From: Cylicocyclus nassatus
Taxonomy: Eukaryota > Nematoda > Chromadorea > Rhabditida > Strongylidae
Assembly (NCBI GenBank): GCA_958299035.1
Contig: CATQJL010000316.1
Span: 50,093,585 to 50,157,584 of the forward strand
DNA length: 64,000 nt
Direction: 5' to 3'
The notes beneath the pieces were generated by a model that saw nothing but the letters and a program-made list of their open reading frames with translations, made no database searches and was not told where the DNA came from. Both the position numbers and the translations under genes were made by a program. Below, piece after piece: positions 48,235 to 61,657 of this stretch (within the stretch, counting starts at the first letter, position 1; every line of letters begins with the position of its first letter).

Positions 48235-49866
48235 CTATATTCTTTTAGCGTAGCACCCATTCCAGTGTAGTGAAAGAATCCACCATGACCTTAATGATTT
48301 TGTCACGCTTTTTATGATTGGGGAATAATGGTGTTTAAATCTCTACATATATAAAGAAGAAAATCTGTACGTCTGTGCACATTCCTCATAGTCATGAGGG
48401 ATGAGTGGCGAAGCGCATTTTGATCTGCTGGTCATCGAGTCATGGTAAGGACGGTAGGAAGCAAACCCAAGACAATGCGAATTAAAAGAATTTTAAAGGA
48501 AGGAAAAGTTTCGCTATATGAAAGGTCAAACACGTTGGACTGGCTCCAAACCGAGGTGGGACCCGGGATGCCAACTTGTAAAAAAATGAAGTAAAAAGCT
48601 AGATGTCTTGAGTTGTATTTATAGGATCCATCAATCACTGCATAACAAGATTTCTGTAATTTACAGCGTCTTTGGTAGTAAGGAAATCCTCACATCGAAT
48701 ATGTTATTTGATTTCCATTGTTCCAATTCTAATACAGTGGCTTTTAATTTTTGTAAAAATCAAGGTAGGAATAGGGAAAATCTACATTGTCTTATTTGAT
48801 GGCTTTACTCTTCACGAATGGCTGTTGATCATCAAAACACGACCGTAACTTTGTCGCGTATCATAATCCATCTGGAAAGATTAGCTTGGATTGCAAAGTC
48901 AAGAGCTCTTATCTTCTGTAATATTAACTTTCTGCTGGGATCTGGTAAAGGATTTAGGATTTCGTAGATGGATTGCCTTTCCAAGCTGGAACTTAGCTGG
49001 AGAATAGGGGCAATGATATTCGCAGGTTTTTGCTTCAGTAGAGCATTTTATGCGTGCATAATTGAATGTCCTCCTATTATGCTTAGATTACTAACTAGTT
49101 CTAGTGGTACAAGAAACTATAAAATTAGCTACTTTATCTTCGTTCTCGCGTGCATCTTCTGACCTAACAACTCAAAAACTTACTAGAATTCGGGCCAGCT
49201 TTACATGAATTATTCCGGCAAGAGCATTTGTTTGGTGCGGATTTCTTTTTGAAGCGAAACACTAAATTTGGTGGCGTTGAAAACCCACAGCTCAGTGTCC
49301 TGATCCGGTTACTTGACACTCTTGTCACTGTAGATATTCTATTATGGATCAACTAAAAAATTATTACTAGTGCTGCTCATCTTGTAAGAGCTATTGAACA
49401 ACGTTTTCACAGCACTTCTTGTCATGTAGTGCATTTTCTGAATGCTGGCACTCGTGTCTATTCTCGCGTTCTTGCTCATCAAATAAGCAAAATGTTGTTT
49501 TTGCCAGAATTCAGAAGGTTCGTGAAGACTGTTTCACAAACCGCCAAGAATGTAAATTTACAATATGTCGAGAATGCTATCTTGTGTGCATGCTATTTTC
49601 ACGACAACGAACAAGATGTATCAGCCAAATTTGCGAACTGTATGTTTCTTCAAAGAAATCTACCAGCAAAATCGATATGTCATCAGACACTTTTCAGAGC
49701 GAGTGTTGTCTTTGCTGACTAATGATTTAACTCGCGCATTAGTTTGAGAGAAACTGTGCTGGGTGTGGTTGTGTACACGAGAATCTCAAATACGGACAAA
49801 GTGATCGCTCGACGGTGTGATGATCGATGGCGAATCGCACAAGTGACCCATGCGACTAATACATAT
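48235..49866. other. Spacer between the two convergent genes
   Basis: No gene is supported. Two overlapping plus frames of about 98 codons at 49419-49722 have no recognisable domain. A block at 48380-48570 could be a decayed dispersed repeat. Confidence 0.35.
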
Positions 49867-49872
49867 TTTATT
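49867..49872 (-). terminator. Possible poly(A) signal of the intermediate filament gene
   Basis: AATAAA on the minus strand, about 470 bases past the stop at 50345. The intervening sequence is unusually GC-rich near 50100-50340 and would be 3' UTR. Confidence 0.4.
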
Positions 49873-50344
49873 TGAAATGAAAACGTGGCAGCTTGAAGAA
49901 GAAGCAAACGAAGAGCGATGTCGCCCTTCGTCAGCAAAATTGATGCATTACGTCGAGACACACACACACTGGCGGGGTTCCTTGCGAACAAGGCGGCAGC
50001 AAAGAATGAATTTATGAAAATCTCAGCAAAAATATCATAAATGTCGTATACAAGCTTGACTATGAGCGCAAAGGGGATGGGCACTTTGCTTGGACAGTGA
50101 TTTAGGGAGAGAGAGCGCGCGGAGCAGCCGGCGGCCGGGCTGCGCGGCCAGTTACAGACGATGTGAAGAGCACAACCGTTGCCGAGCGGCTACTGCCAGC
50201 CGTGGACGGTACTGAAGCGAAATGGAAGATACGGTATAGACGTTTGGGACGTGGGGTGTGTATCTACACATATGAGCTCGTAAGGACTAAGTGAACGGAA
50301 ACGGAAAACGGGATGAGAATGGGCACACAGCGGGGGAAGGGTCA

Positions 50345-53300
50345 TCAGATGCCGGTCTGGATCGTCTTTTGCGTGTGCGTGGCGCGCTCCTCGCCCTCTT
50401 TGTTGTACAACGAGGTGACCACGTTCGCTCCGATGCCCCAGGTGTTCTCACCGTCGAACACCAACGAGTCGGGTGGGTTGTGTATGCCTCCCTGGTCGCG
50501 GGCGTAGATCTGAAAAAGACGCATTTTTAATAATTATCCAGCTAAAAATTGCAAGCCCATCGCTACCTTCATGGTCCTGCCAGCCTTGAGCACAGTGTTG
50601 GGCGGAATTGTGTAAACAATCTCACGTCCCTTGTCCAATTTTCTCTTCAGTTTGTGCTCACCGAGATTCTCGTCCTAGAAACATTTATCGACTTTTATTG
50701 TGCCATAAACATTGGTAACACTTTGTGTTCCAATGCACGCAAATTTTATTCCAAAACGGCGAGTGATAGTATGCGGACGTGTCACAAGAAAAAAACCGGT
50801 AACATTTGTGCCAATGTGCCAATGTGACCTTTATAGACATTTTTTGTCTAAAAACCGATGTTTTTTGTTCCAAAAGAATTTTTTAATGAGCTTGATACAT
50901 GTAAAGCCTTGATGTCAGAAACAATCGAAGTTCAGTAACAAACCTTTGTTCTATGCGTATTCTCTAGAGTGATAAACTTTCCATTAGGATCGCACTCGGC
51001 AATGGTGACATTTCCCTAAACAAGAACATTTTTTTGATAATTCGAAATTTGAGTTCCACAGCTGGAGCTGTGCCTAGCACTCTCGTACTCTACTTCAATC
51101 AAATCGACAAATATCGAGGAAAATGACCAACTTAGGAGCGAGGGCACTTACCTTGGCAGAGCGTTGGAATGTGGTTTTCGTGGAGACTTCCCCACGAACA
51201 GAGCGAGTTGAGTCCGTGTCTTCTTGTTGTTGAAGTGAGTGCGTCTTTACTACTTGCTCGACCATTTGACGAAGTCCAACACTAAATATGACATTATTAG
51301 GAGGAAATGTTCATTATTTGTGCCAAATGGGGCTCGAGAAGGTTTTTATGGCTCCTGGAACCTTCGGAGCTAAATCAAGAGATGTAAATACGATATGAGT
51401 ATCCTAACTGTATTTGAAGTACTCACCGGCTCTCTTCTCCCTCCAGCATCTTTCTGTAGATGGCAATTTCGGCATCCAACATTTGTTTCGTGTCCAGCAA
51501 AGCTTGTAATTCAGCAACCTGCAACGGATACGTGAAGATAAAGCTGAAGATTGAAGTGGTTGAATTGTCACCCCATCAAAATTCATGTTTACAATCAATC
51601 AGGCCCTGTAACGTACCAATGTCTGGCATTCTTCGCGCATTCGGCGGAGAGTGGCGTCACGGTCGTTGAGAGCCATTTCGTATTGTCTTTGATCGTCGTT
51701 GAGCTAAATGAAAGCCATGTTTACCGTTCCTGCCTCAGAATCTACCCTTTCTTACCTGGTAGTTGAGATTCTGCACTTCCTTCTCAAGCAAGGCATTCTT
51801 GTTCTCGAGATCTCCAAGTTTACCGCGCAAGTCCCCAATGTTGTCGCGCATTCGTTTGACCTCTTCGCGTTGGTAATTCGATTCCATGGCGGCACGATTG
51901 GCTGTTCCTTGCACTTCAGACACCTGAAAACAAACCGTAGAAACCGTTAACGCTAGACGGATCAGCTTTCCGCAGCTACAGAATGCACACCTTGAGCTTG
52001 TACCAGCTTTCCATATCTTGTTTGCCTTGCTTGGCGATGTAGTCGTACTCGTCCTTGATATCCCTGCAAGAAGTATTTCGTTGAATTCTTGAGCAAAAAT
52101 AACGAGAATGAGGCCGGCGTGCTGAGCAATGTAACAGGATTAGGCATAGAGAGCGGAGGCGTTAGAAGTTCAAACAAAAGTCTTTTTCTTGTGCAACAAT
52201 GAGAACAGGAAGTCCAAGGTGAGGCAAAGGAATAGGTCAAATATAAACCACGATGAAAGGCGCAGAAGTTCAAAGATAATGTTTATAAGTCCAAATTTGT
52301 TATCGGTTACGTGTATAGGAAACTGGGCACATTTCGAAATAACACCTGTCCTCTACTGCCTTAGGAAAAGGATGTAATAAATGAAAAGCGGAGAGTATAA
52401 ATTTTGAAAAAGAGCTGCAGATATAAGAAAATCTCCACCAAGTGATCATAATAGGTAAATCAACACCCACTGCTTGCGAAACAGTCAAAAAGTACCTACC
52501 TAATGGCAAGAGCAAGTTCGTTCTTGAAGAACTCGCGGGTATCGGCTGGAGCTTGAGCGAGCAGAGCTTGCAGTTCCTTTACTTCTTGTTCGTGGACTCT
52601 AAATAGATCTCGTTTATGGACGACACCACCCTAAGGAACATGAAATTGTATATGGAATGTGAAAAATGGTAAGGAGACAAGTAGACACCTGCGCAGGAAT
52701 TCTAGTTCCTCCATAAGGGTTTGCACTTGGTTTTGGAAATCGATGCGACCAATGGTTTCTTCATCAAGATCCTGCGAAAAGAAAAATTCAGAAAAAAGAG
52801 AAAAATTTGGGAATAACTGTTGATTTTGCATACATTTCTGGCTTTCTGGAGATCTTCCCAAATGCGAGCATTGTCGTTATTCAATCGTTTCTCTTCATCA
52901 GTGAGCTGCTTCCACCTGAACCGTGGACCCATTTTTTCTTTCGAAGAAAATATGCGGCCAAGGGAGCCGCTTACCTAGCCCGAAGCATTTCAAGTTCATT
53001 TTGGGCATCAGCGATAGCATTTGTCCATTGAGCAATTTTCTCGCGATCGGCTTCTCTGCGGTGCTGGATGTCCTCATAGCTGGAATGATATTATTCGTTT
53101 ATTATGGTTATCTCTTAAATAAGCAAAAGCAAGCGAATTTCGCGTGTGTATTAGAAGAAAAAAATTATCTTTTCTCTGACGCATGAACAGGATTTTCCTA
53201 GCCTACTGTCAGCATTTACATAAATGCTTAGCAAACAAAGTCCCGTGATTTCTTGTTCGTAAAGCTTTTTAGTTTTTTTTTCTGCATTGATCAAATAGCT

Positions 53301-56300
53301 TCCCGTCTTATCTTGAACATATCTCAAGATAAAGAGATGACTATCACATTTGCTCATTCTTATCGAACTGGAAGTCATAACTGCGCTTTTTGAACTTCAC
53401 AGACTGTTGCCCTTAGCTAAGCAAACACTGTTTGAAAATCGATTCAGCGTTATGTGAAAGCAAACAATGATAGGAGTAATTTTGAATCAATAATCCAGAA
53501 TCGAAAAAACAGGCACATATATGAACTACCAGAAGTGACTCATCAAAGTATCTGTATAACAGATGTTTTTCAAACGGTTGGTAATCTAATTACGATGATT
53601 CATACTTCCTTGTCCGCAAAAATCATGTAAATGTGCAAAAAAAGAGAAATGAGGACATTGTGCTTGTACCACAAATCGAAGAGATCAGAGTACATAACAG
53701 AGGATTTTTAGAAAATCTTTGGTGCTCGGTTTGAAACGAGATGAGGCATTCAAAGGTTCTCTTATCAATATTATATTGGTAAAGTACAATCAAGGTGAAC
53801 AACTCCTAATCAACGTCTAATTATCTGAGGTTATCAAATTGTCGCTTTTTTTACTCATATGAAAACAGGCGTGAGTCTAAGTCCAACGAAAACCATGCTA
53901 AAACGAATTAATAGGTGAGAAAGATGCGCCGGATTTCGCTCCTCGACTAATTGATGTTAATAGTTTCTTTTTCAGAAAATAAAATCCTCAGCCGGAAGGC
54001 TGTAACACAAAATTTTTTTGACCTTGTTGAAACCACATCCCATCCAGCCATACTCACAAGTTCTAAAGCGCCCAACTCAATTTCATAGAGAAGCTTGAGC
54101 GCTTATGGAGGGTGATAAAAAGTCACGTGCTGAATTCTTGCCATACAATTTATTCCCTTGTTCATGTTCTTCACATTCGTGCAAGGCACAAATACTCTCC
54201 ATGATTCGAAACATGCTCCCAACCGGCAAAAAAAAGAGTTCGGTCTGATCCTATTTGCCGGTTACGTGCGTATTGATAACTGTAGCAAAACAGTGCGATG
54301 GCTTAGGCACAGAGATGGGCCATGGAAGCGCAACCGGTTTGCGCGCTTTACAAATCATTGGGCGCTCGCCCCCATACTCACGACCTCTCTCGAATTCCGA
54401 AACAGCGCATTCAAAATGACCATCAATTCAGAAAACGCGAAAATCTGTGCCAAGCCTGAAGTGCAAGAAAAAGCCGCCGACTAGAGCCAGGGAAGCGCAA
54501 GAAGTGCACACTGACCGACTTCGGTACTCGGCGAGGTCGTCGCGCAGACGAGCCACCTTCACATCGATCTCGGCCTTTCTTCTGGCCGAGTCGTCGATGT
54601 CTTTACGGGCGGTTGACAGCGATTCCGAATATTTGATCTGAAAAAATTGGGGCTGAGAATGAGAGGGCAGAAAAAACGGTTTAAAGATCAAGTGACACTC
54701 AAGTAACCGAGATTCGGCACCTACCTTGATCTCAGAAGTGTCTTTTCCCCATTTACCGCGGAGCTCATCGAGATCCGCAACGAGTTTTCTGTTCTGCTCT
54801 TCCAAGCGCTTTACTCGATCGATGTAGTTGCCAAGGCGATCGTTCAATCCCTAAACGATTTCCCATAGAAACCGATTCAAAGGCCAAATTCTCCGAATCC
54901 CTTCACACCTGCAGTTCCTTCTTTTCCTTATCGGTGGCTTCCAGGAATGATTTAGCGGCATTTGCTGACAATGCCGGTGAGATGCCACCGATGGTGGCGG
55001 AGCCCATCTCCGTCACCATCTTGAGTACTCTTCCTAAACAATTAGTCATTCATATGATGATTACCACTAAGGAATGTTATCTATCCTGAACCAATTTCTC
55101 CATTTCCATGGGGTGTTCGCGCTTGTCAACCTCCATTAACCAAGGCGATTTTCGTCTCTCAATCGCCGCCGACTTACGAGACCTTGTGTGACCATTGCAA
55201 TTAGACAAGCAACATCGAAATTCAAAGGAGGCGAGCACTTTTTGGGGCGCTAAACCTTTTTCCGACCAGTGCACTTACACGCAGATGGGGAGTAAGAAAT
55301 CGAATCGTGAGGACTGCTAATGGAGATCCTTTTTCGCCCGTTTAGAAAGGGATCGGAGTGAACCTCGTAGAAATTCAACTTCCTTACTAGGAAGTGGCGT
55401 AATGAAACAGTCCATAAAGTTTTCGAATTGGCCTTGCTTTCCACCCCATGTTTGGATAGAGTGAGCTAATGCACTTCATTTATTGATTGACTGACGTTTC
55501 CATATGTCACCGTATTCATTTCATTGGTTTTTCAGGTAACTGTACAACAAAGAGGATTACGTATAGGTCGTACGCTGACGATGCGAGTCACGGGGGCCAC
55601 TGATCTCCAGGATGGCAGCGCATGAGAAAAAAACGTAGCGAAAAGTTGACTTAAACTAAGCCGTGAAGAAAAAAAACAAACCAAAAAAATCAAAATCATT
55701 GCGGCTCCCAGATGATATTCTGAATTTTTTATGGTATTGCTCTCACCCATACCTATCAATATGCAGATGCTTTGCCATTTCTAGGCGTTCAACGGTGGTG
55801 ATAGAATTTGACAAACACGGTACTTTTACTCTGAAAACCAGTTTGCAATACTGCACTTGAACATCGACTTCGATCTGAAATCCTTTTGAAGTGACAAGCG
55901 TCCTTTTACTTTGAAAAAAGTGTGCAATGTTTGGCGCTGAAAAGCAGCTGCAGAACTAGGAACTAGAAAATTTTAAAATAGGAATATCAGAAGGGAAACG
56001 ACATAGAAAAAAATTGTCTTTGCTCACAAACCCTGGGCCCTAACAGTTTTAGTTGCAGAATGAAGAAGAACGATAAAAAAGTAAAATTTCGGAATGAAAG
56101 TATGTTTGTAAAATTTTAGAAATCACATTGCTTGACAAAAATCTTACATGTCTTTGCAGATGCAAATGGGACAGGTTCTACGAATGCTTCTAGATTAAGT
56201 AGAAAGAGGTAGTGATCGATATTTCTATGTCGATCCATAGAGAAAATTGAGGTTCTTAGGAAAAGTAGAGGAGTTGCTACCAAAACTAGTAATGAGTTGA

Positions 56301-58385
56301 TTTTTGCATTAAATGTCTAATTCTCCCATATAAAATCAGAAAAAAGGAGCAAAAATTTGATTGATTGAAGGTACAAATGATAGGAAATTTAATATAAGAA
56401 GTTTTGTCAAGAGTAGGTACGATACCTCTACTCATGGCATAGATTTTTGAGAACTGTGGTAGCGTCAAATAACCACTACCAAGATAATTCTTCAAAACAT
56501 CTATGAGGTGGGTTACCTCATGAGTTCCAAGCGAGGCTGAAAGGGTAGTAAGGGGCACAAACCTCCGGAAGCGGCTGTACGAGGCATGGATTCGCCGGAC
56601 ATTCCCGTATCAGTCAGCGGCGACTAGCGAACTGATGATGATGAGCGAAGGGGGGCAGGTGGTTCCGTCGATGTCGTCCGTAACAGTCAGTAAGCGACAG
56701 AGAGAGATATATGTGTGTGTGGAGCGCCCACTCACGCCAACTCCACCAATCCAAGGTCTTTCACCTTCATATGCTCTTCTCGTCTTATCGATCAATCGAT
56801 CAGTGAGATTGACAGAAACGGAGACACGCACACGCCTACTTTTTCCAGAATCGACACGGCAGAGATGAAATTGCAGAACCAGAATAGGCGACACGGCGCG
56901 AATCTGCATAATCCGCGGCTAATGCTGCCAGTTCACAGCGCCAACGCACGCAAGGTCGCACCCCTCCCGTACTAGCGTTCCACAGGTTCCGCCGGAGCAG
57001 AACCGAACTCAGTCATAGCCACTAGAAGAGTCGTACCTGCATAGTCCATGGCGGTGGCAGCGAATGAGGTAGACCCGCCGCGAGGCTTTCATAATTGTGC
57101 GAGCAGCCCCACCACACAACCCCAGCACATTGTTTGCATTTCGCTGCGAACTGTGTGCGGTCGGTTGTTTCACCTCCGACTCTCGTGTGACGAGCAGGTC
57201 CGGACACTACGCGACATGCATGGTGCGCTTCTTGCGCCAGGCAAGCATTCTTTCGGCATTCTTTCTGTACTCTCCCGATTGAAGCAACTTCAAGAGCTTG
57301 TCAGGCTGAATTGCAACCCTATTCTGCAGCTCTCTAAGTCAGGTTAAACCAGATCGTAAGCAAACACACGCTCCCAGTATCGATATACTGACTCCCACGC
57401 GCACAAAAACATACGCAAAAATGTGCTCAGTTAAGTCGTCGCAACTCTCCAAAACGCGTCACTTTCTGACTGGTACAGGGCTCACAGGGCTAATATACAT
57501 GAAATTTACTATTGAACATCTCTCAAGATAAAGGTTTGTATTGACCATGAAAATGAGCGTGTCGGATGATGATGCATATTTCTTTCTATAGCAACATAAT
57601 TTTGCATTATAAAATCTCATCCTTATCACATTTTTCGTTAGACATAATTTGTTGGTTAAACGGTCTGGAATGTTTGGAACTCATTGAGCTCATCTGAACA
57701 ATTCACATGAGCTCAGCTTACATCCTGCTCTCTCGTCAGAAGCACACGCCGCAGAGAAAATGTTTCCAACTGCGCTTACGTTACTCGTTTTTGCCATGAC
57801 TACGTAATCAGCATCCAATTAGCAAAAACAATCTACAATTTCGGGCGTAACGAAATCAGGTCGAAACGATTGCTAAGTAGACGTCGCTCACATCAAATCA
57901 AGGTCAGTCATTATTCAGTACGAGATGTTCGTAGCGTTGGATTTAGAAGTGGCAGTTTCTTTCGATGCGTCTCGCAAATTAAAGGACAAGGCCAAACCGT
58001 CTCGGCCACACCCCATGGCGGGAAGAATACTTGCAGACTTTCCAGAAGAAAAAATTGTTTCAAAAGGTTTGTGTTGAGTACCATTTAAAATTTGCTCTTG
58101 TCAGCAGTCATAAAAGAATCATGCGTTATGTGTTCCTGATATGTTTAGACCTTCTCAATTCTTTGAAAATCTTTTTTTTTCAAAAGACTGAATGATTGGA
58201 ATTCGCTCACCACCGCCGCCGCCACCGGCACCGCCGGAGACGTAGTTTCCACTCTGCCGGGACTGCGATCTGACGGCAGTCCTCGGTTGGATCGTCGACC
58301 GGTACTGAATCTCATATTCAGAGGCCGATTCTGACTTCGACATCTCCTCTCCTGGAACAGCAACAGGTTTTGCTATTTTTTCCAT
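50345..58385 (-). CDS. ifb-1: Cytoplasmic intermediate filament protein, IFB-1 type
   Basis: Sixteen minus-strand exons: 58385-58211, 55033-54909, 54850-54725, 54637-54516, 53079-52975, 52915-52834, 52771-52689, 52598-52500, 52063-51991, 51923-51756, 51703-51617, 51518-51427, 51281-51152, 51015-50944, 50674-50567 and 50509-50345. They total 1,812 nt, 603 aa, in frame. The head (1-100) has EYEIQYRSTIQPRTAVRSQS, a glycine run and RVLKMVTEMGSATIGG. The coiled-coil rod runs from about 102 (LNDRLGNYIDRVKRLEEQN) to 446 (EIAIYRKMLEGEESR), with the long nematode/lamin-type coil 1B. A lamin-tail domain fills 490-603 (GNVTIAECDPNGKFI, WGIGANVVTS). In C. elegans IFB-1 pairs with IFA proteins in epidermal fibrous organelles and other epithelia. 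An AG acceptor directly before the ATG at 58385 suits trans-splicing; an in-frame ATG follows at 58342. The ifb-1 assignment rests on recalled head sequence. Confidence 0.93.
55034..57036. other. Intron and putative internal promoter of the filament gene
   Basis: 55034-56560 is AT-rich with no exon found. 56570-57036 is GC-richer with CA/GT dinucleotide runs and a GAGCGCCCACTCACGCC stretch. It may hold regulatory sequence for the short-head transcript. Confidence 0.35.
57037..57049 (-). CDS. ifb-1: Probable alternative first exon of the filament gene (short head)
   Basis: On the minus strand GCCACCGCCATGG gives a strong start context. ATGGACTATGCAG is followed by a GTACGA donor in phase 1, exactly the phase accepted by the common exon at 55033. 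The product would begin MDYAGRVLKMV and lack the 59-residue long head. The surrounding 56.6-57.25 kb is GC-rich, unlike the AT-rich introns, which fits an internal promoter. C. elegans ifb-1 also makes isoforms differing in the head. No transcript evidence is available here. Confidence 0.5.
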
Positions 58386-61300
58386 CCTGTAAGTCAAAAC
58401 TATGTCACGAAAAAAAAACGAACGCGACGAATAGGATGAACTGGAAGTGCAGAGAAATATGATTTTGGGGAGAATGACATAATTTCAGAGACATCTTTCA
58501 GATATGGAAGTGAGGTCATATGATATGGGATGTAAGATTAAGAGGTTGAAAATGACAAGATTGCTGGTGTCTATTGAAAGATTTCACCAACTTCTTGGCG
58601 CTCAGCCCTTCTCAATCTCGGTTCATTCTTCGCACCTTCAAAAAATGCATCATTTCTCAGAATTTTGGCACATCCAACTTCTCTGAAACTGCTCCGAAAA
58701 GGCGCGAAAAGCTTCGGCAAAGCAAATACGAGCGATTGAATTGCAACATTCACCTACGCTATGCGACAAACCTTGAAATGTGTGCTTGACGAGTGAGTCA
58801 GACAATGTGCCAACAAGGCATGCGCTTGTGGCGGATGGTTTTCGGTACTTTTAGAACTGGAATGAAGGTTAGGCTTTCGTTCTATGGCTGTTAAACTCCC
58901 ATGGAATACACAGGGGAGTTGCTTACTGGTATGACATTTTACTGAACCGGAAAGGACTTTCTAGGGTGAGATATACAGTTGTAAATTTCGTTAATCACAA
59001 ACCTATAAGTTACGCAGCTGGAGAAACAAAATGTATGTACGAAATTCCTTTTGATAGCTTCTCCAGATCTCAGAGTGAAGTAAAAGCATAGGAATGTGAA
59101 AAAGATGAGTAAATTTTGAGCGAATATAAGAAAGGGCTGGTATTTCTAGCATTGTGTATTAGCTTTCAAGAAACAAATGGCAAGCCGAATTTCAATTTCT
59201 GCAGTTTTCCGTTCGTGATATTGGAAGATTTTATGGGGAAATTGTTCACAGTCCCACTGTTACACGCGGCATACGATTCCATCCAGCTAATCTTGACCTG
59301 GAGCAAGTGAAAAGCATACTCCAGTTAGCTTCGAGTGCGCTAGGTAAATGTTTTCGCTCTGTTATTGACTAAGTGTTGATCGTCACAAAGAAAAAACAAG
59401 GCAGACGACAAAAAGCGCAATAAATTCTATCACTGATGGAATGATGTTGGGGGTGCGGTGTGTGTAAATACCCAAAAGAAATTATTATTTCCACGAAAAT
59501 CTAGCCAAGCTCTCGATAGGCAATGACGAATAGGACGTGACAGACTTGATCATAGCAAAAAACACTGACTGACTAGTGACTGGTTACGTTCATCCTATCC
59601 TGCTCTCACAATTTTGCGCTCGAACATCATCAGTTATTTTCGACAGAGATGTCATTGCGGCTTATATATGTACGGGGATAGAGTAAGGGCGAGAAGGGTG
59701 GGCGGGGGGGGGGGGGAGAACAGGGGAGGGGAGTAGGAGGAAATGTTGTGCGCATAAAAGGGTTTTACGATGTAATATACCCACAGCAAAACATTCAGCT
59801 CACGAGTCTGTTCAGCTTCAAACCAGTTTGTATCATTTCTTCACCAAAAAACTCAAAAAAGTGACTGAAAGTGACTAATAAATGGATGCAACAAAGCTAA
59901 AGCAATTTTCCGCAAGCTGTGCAAGCACACTCGATTACCCAAAGCACTGCCCTCCCTCGCCAAGCACTGATTAAGCCCTTCCAATAAAAAGAAAAATTCG
60001 CAAATGTTTACATTTACGCTATGGATTAGTACGATATCGTACGTGCTACTACCCACCTCCGATTTTTCTGAATTTGCAAGAGCGCTTTAGAAGATTAGCG
60101 AAGACCTGGAGTTCTCAAGGAGAAATGAGCAGGAGGACTGGTAGTTCAGTCAACAGTAGAGAATGCTGTTGAGACTAATCTAACAGCCTCCCCTCTTCCT
60201 GGCTCCCCCTCTCTTCCCTTTACTTTTGTATGCGTAAAATGTCAAGTACATATACTCTACAGTGTGAAGGGCTCACGATGAAAGTTTCTCTGAATTCATG
60301 AAAGTGTTCCTTGAAAAATGACAAGAGTTTTTGAACATCGCGACAATGCATCAGAAGAATAGGATCTTCAAAGAAATTCGGTTGCACAATTTGCACTTGA
60401 GGTGCTTCGTTCACTAAAAGTATCGTGTGCAATAAGAATAGCGAAAATCTTTGTTCAAACATCCGGTACAGTGGCTTCAAGGTCAAGCTTCTTCAAATTG
60501 TGGAGAGTATAAATCATGACAAGAAATTTTTCATCAAGCTTAGCTAACGTTGAGTTCAAAATGTAAAAAGTCTACTCTACTCATACATAGCTATGATTTT
60601 CGGATGATCTAATCTAATATTCTCGTACACAGCTGTAAATCTCGGGTGATAAAAACAGATTTAGATACATTCGCGGCCCGTTTATCTTGCACAAAATAGA
60701 GACCTTCTCGAATTCTCGAAAACAGAGAAGTCCAGCATTTGTTAGTTCTAGGAATCAGTTTTGTATAGCGTAGCACGATACTTTTAGAAAATATGGAGTG
60801 TTGCGACGAGGATCAGCCGCTAGCTGCAATACCTTTGCCTAATTTTAGAGACTGTGGTAAAATGAGACAAAATGGAGGAAATCAATGGAGGCTCGCAAAA
60901 ATATGTTGGTTGACTTTGATGTGGAAGACAGAGTTGAAAAGTAGTATGATAGGGGTAAGGAAGCGCCGGAGTACAGCAGGCTTCGATAACAAAACAGGCC
61001 GCGCGCGTAGCACCTCGTACGGAACGACGAGAGTCAACAAAGCAGAAAAGACGGTTGAGGAATGCCAGGCATGGGCATGGCAGGGCCGGGAAACGACATA
61101 TGAGGATGACACATACACCCAGCAGAGCAGAGCACTAGGGAGCTTCTGATGAGAAGCGAACGAAGAGCTGAGGGCCGCCGACACTGCGCTGGGCTGCCGC
61201 TGCCGATTCGCAAGCAACGGCGGGCGATTAGGGCTGCGTAAGCTGCGCGAGCCGTAATCCCGACGCCTCCGCCCCTCCTAGAAGTTTCTATTATCAGTAG

Positions 61301-61657
61301 ATCAAACAAGAAAACGCAAAGCTCGTCCAGTCGCGACTGGAATTCGCCCTGATTTTTGTAGACGCCTAGAGTGTTGCGAGAGTTGGCGGGCGCGATTCAG
61401 AGTCAGATAACCTACTGCGAAGTGTGTGACTGAGCGAGATGGAGCTAGTAATGGAAATAACCAACACTCAATCAAGTAGCTTTACGGAACTCGTTTCGGC
61501 GAAAAGACAAAACATTTTGAGCGCAAAAAGCTAAGGGAGAAAGAAAGAGCAGTTTGTCTAGGACGAGCGTGCGAGACGTGCTTAGGCTAACAGCATTGTG
61601 GCACCGGCAAAGACGAAAAACGACCGAGTCGGAGGTGAGTCAGGAGCTAAGCAACTC
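58386..61657. other. Upstream region of the filament gene
   Basis: No convincing gene is visible. A G homopolymer tract lies at 59702-59717 (GGCGGGGG...), followed by GGGGAGGGG. 60940-61450 is GC-rich and may be the 3' UTR of the minus-strand gene that ends at 61658, or promoter sequence. The 118- and 111-codon frames there overlap in antisense and match nothing. Confidence 0.35.

Noticed and set aside
49419..49722. Two overlapping plus frames of about 98 codons
   Set aside because: No domain is recognised and the two frames compete. They lie in the spacer between convergent genes.
60793..61217. Overlapping frames of 118 (plus) and 111 (minus) codons
   Set aside because: They lie antisense to each other in a GC-rich block with no recognisable domain, better explained as UTR or promoter sequence.
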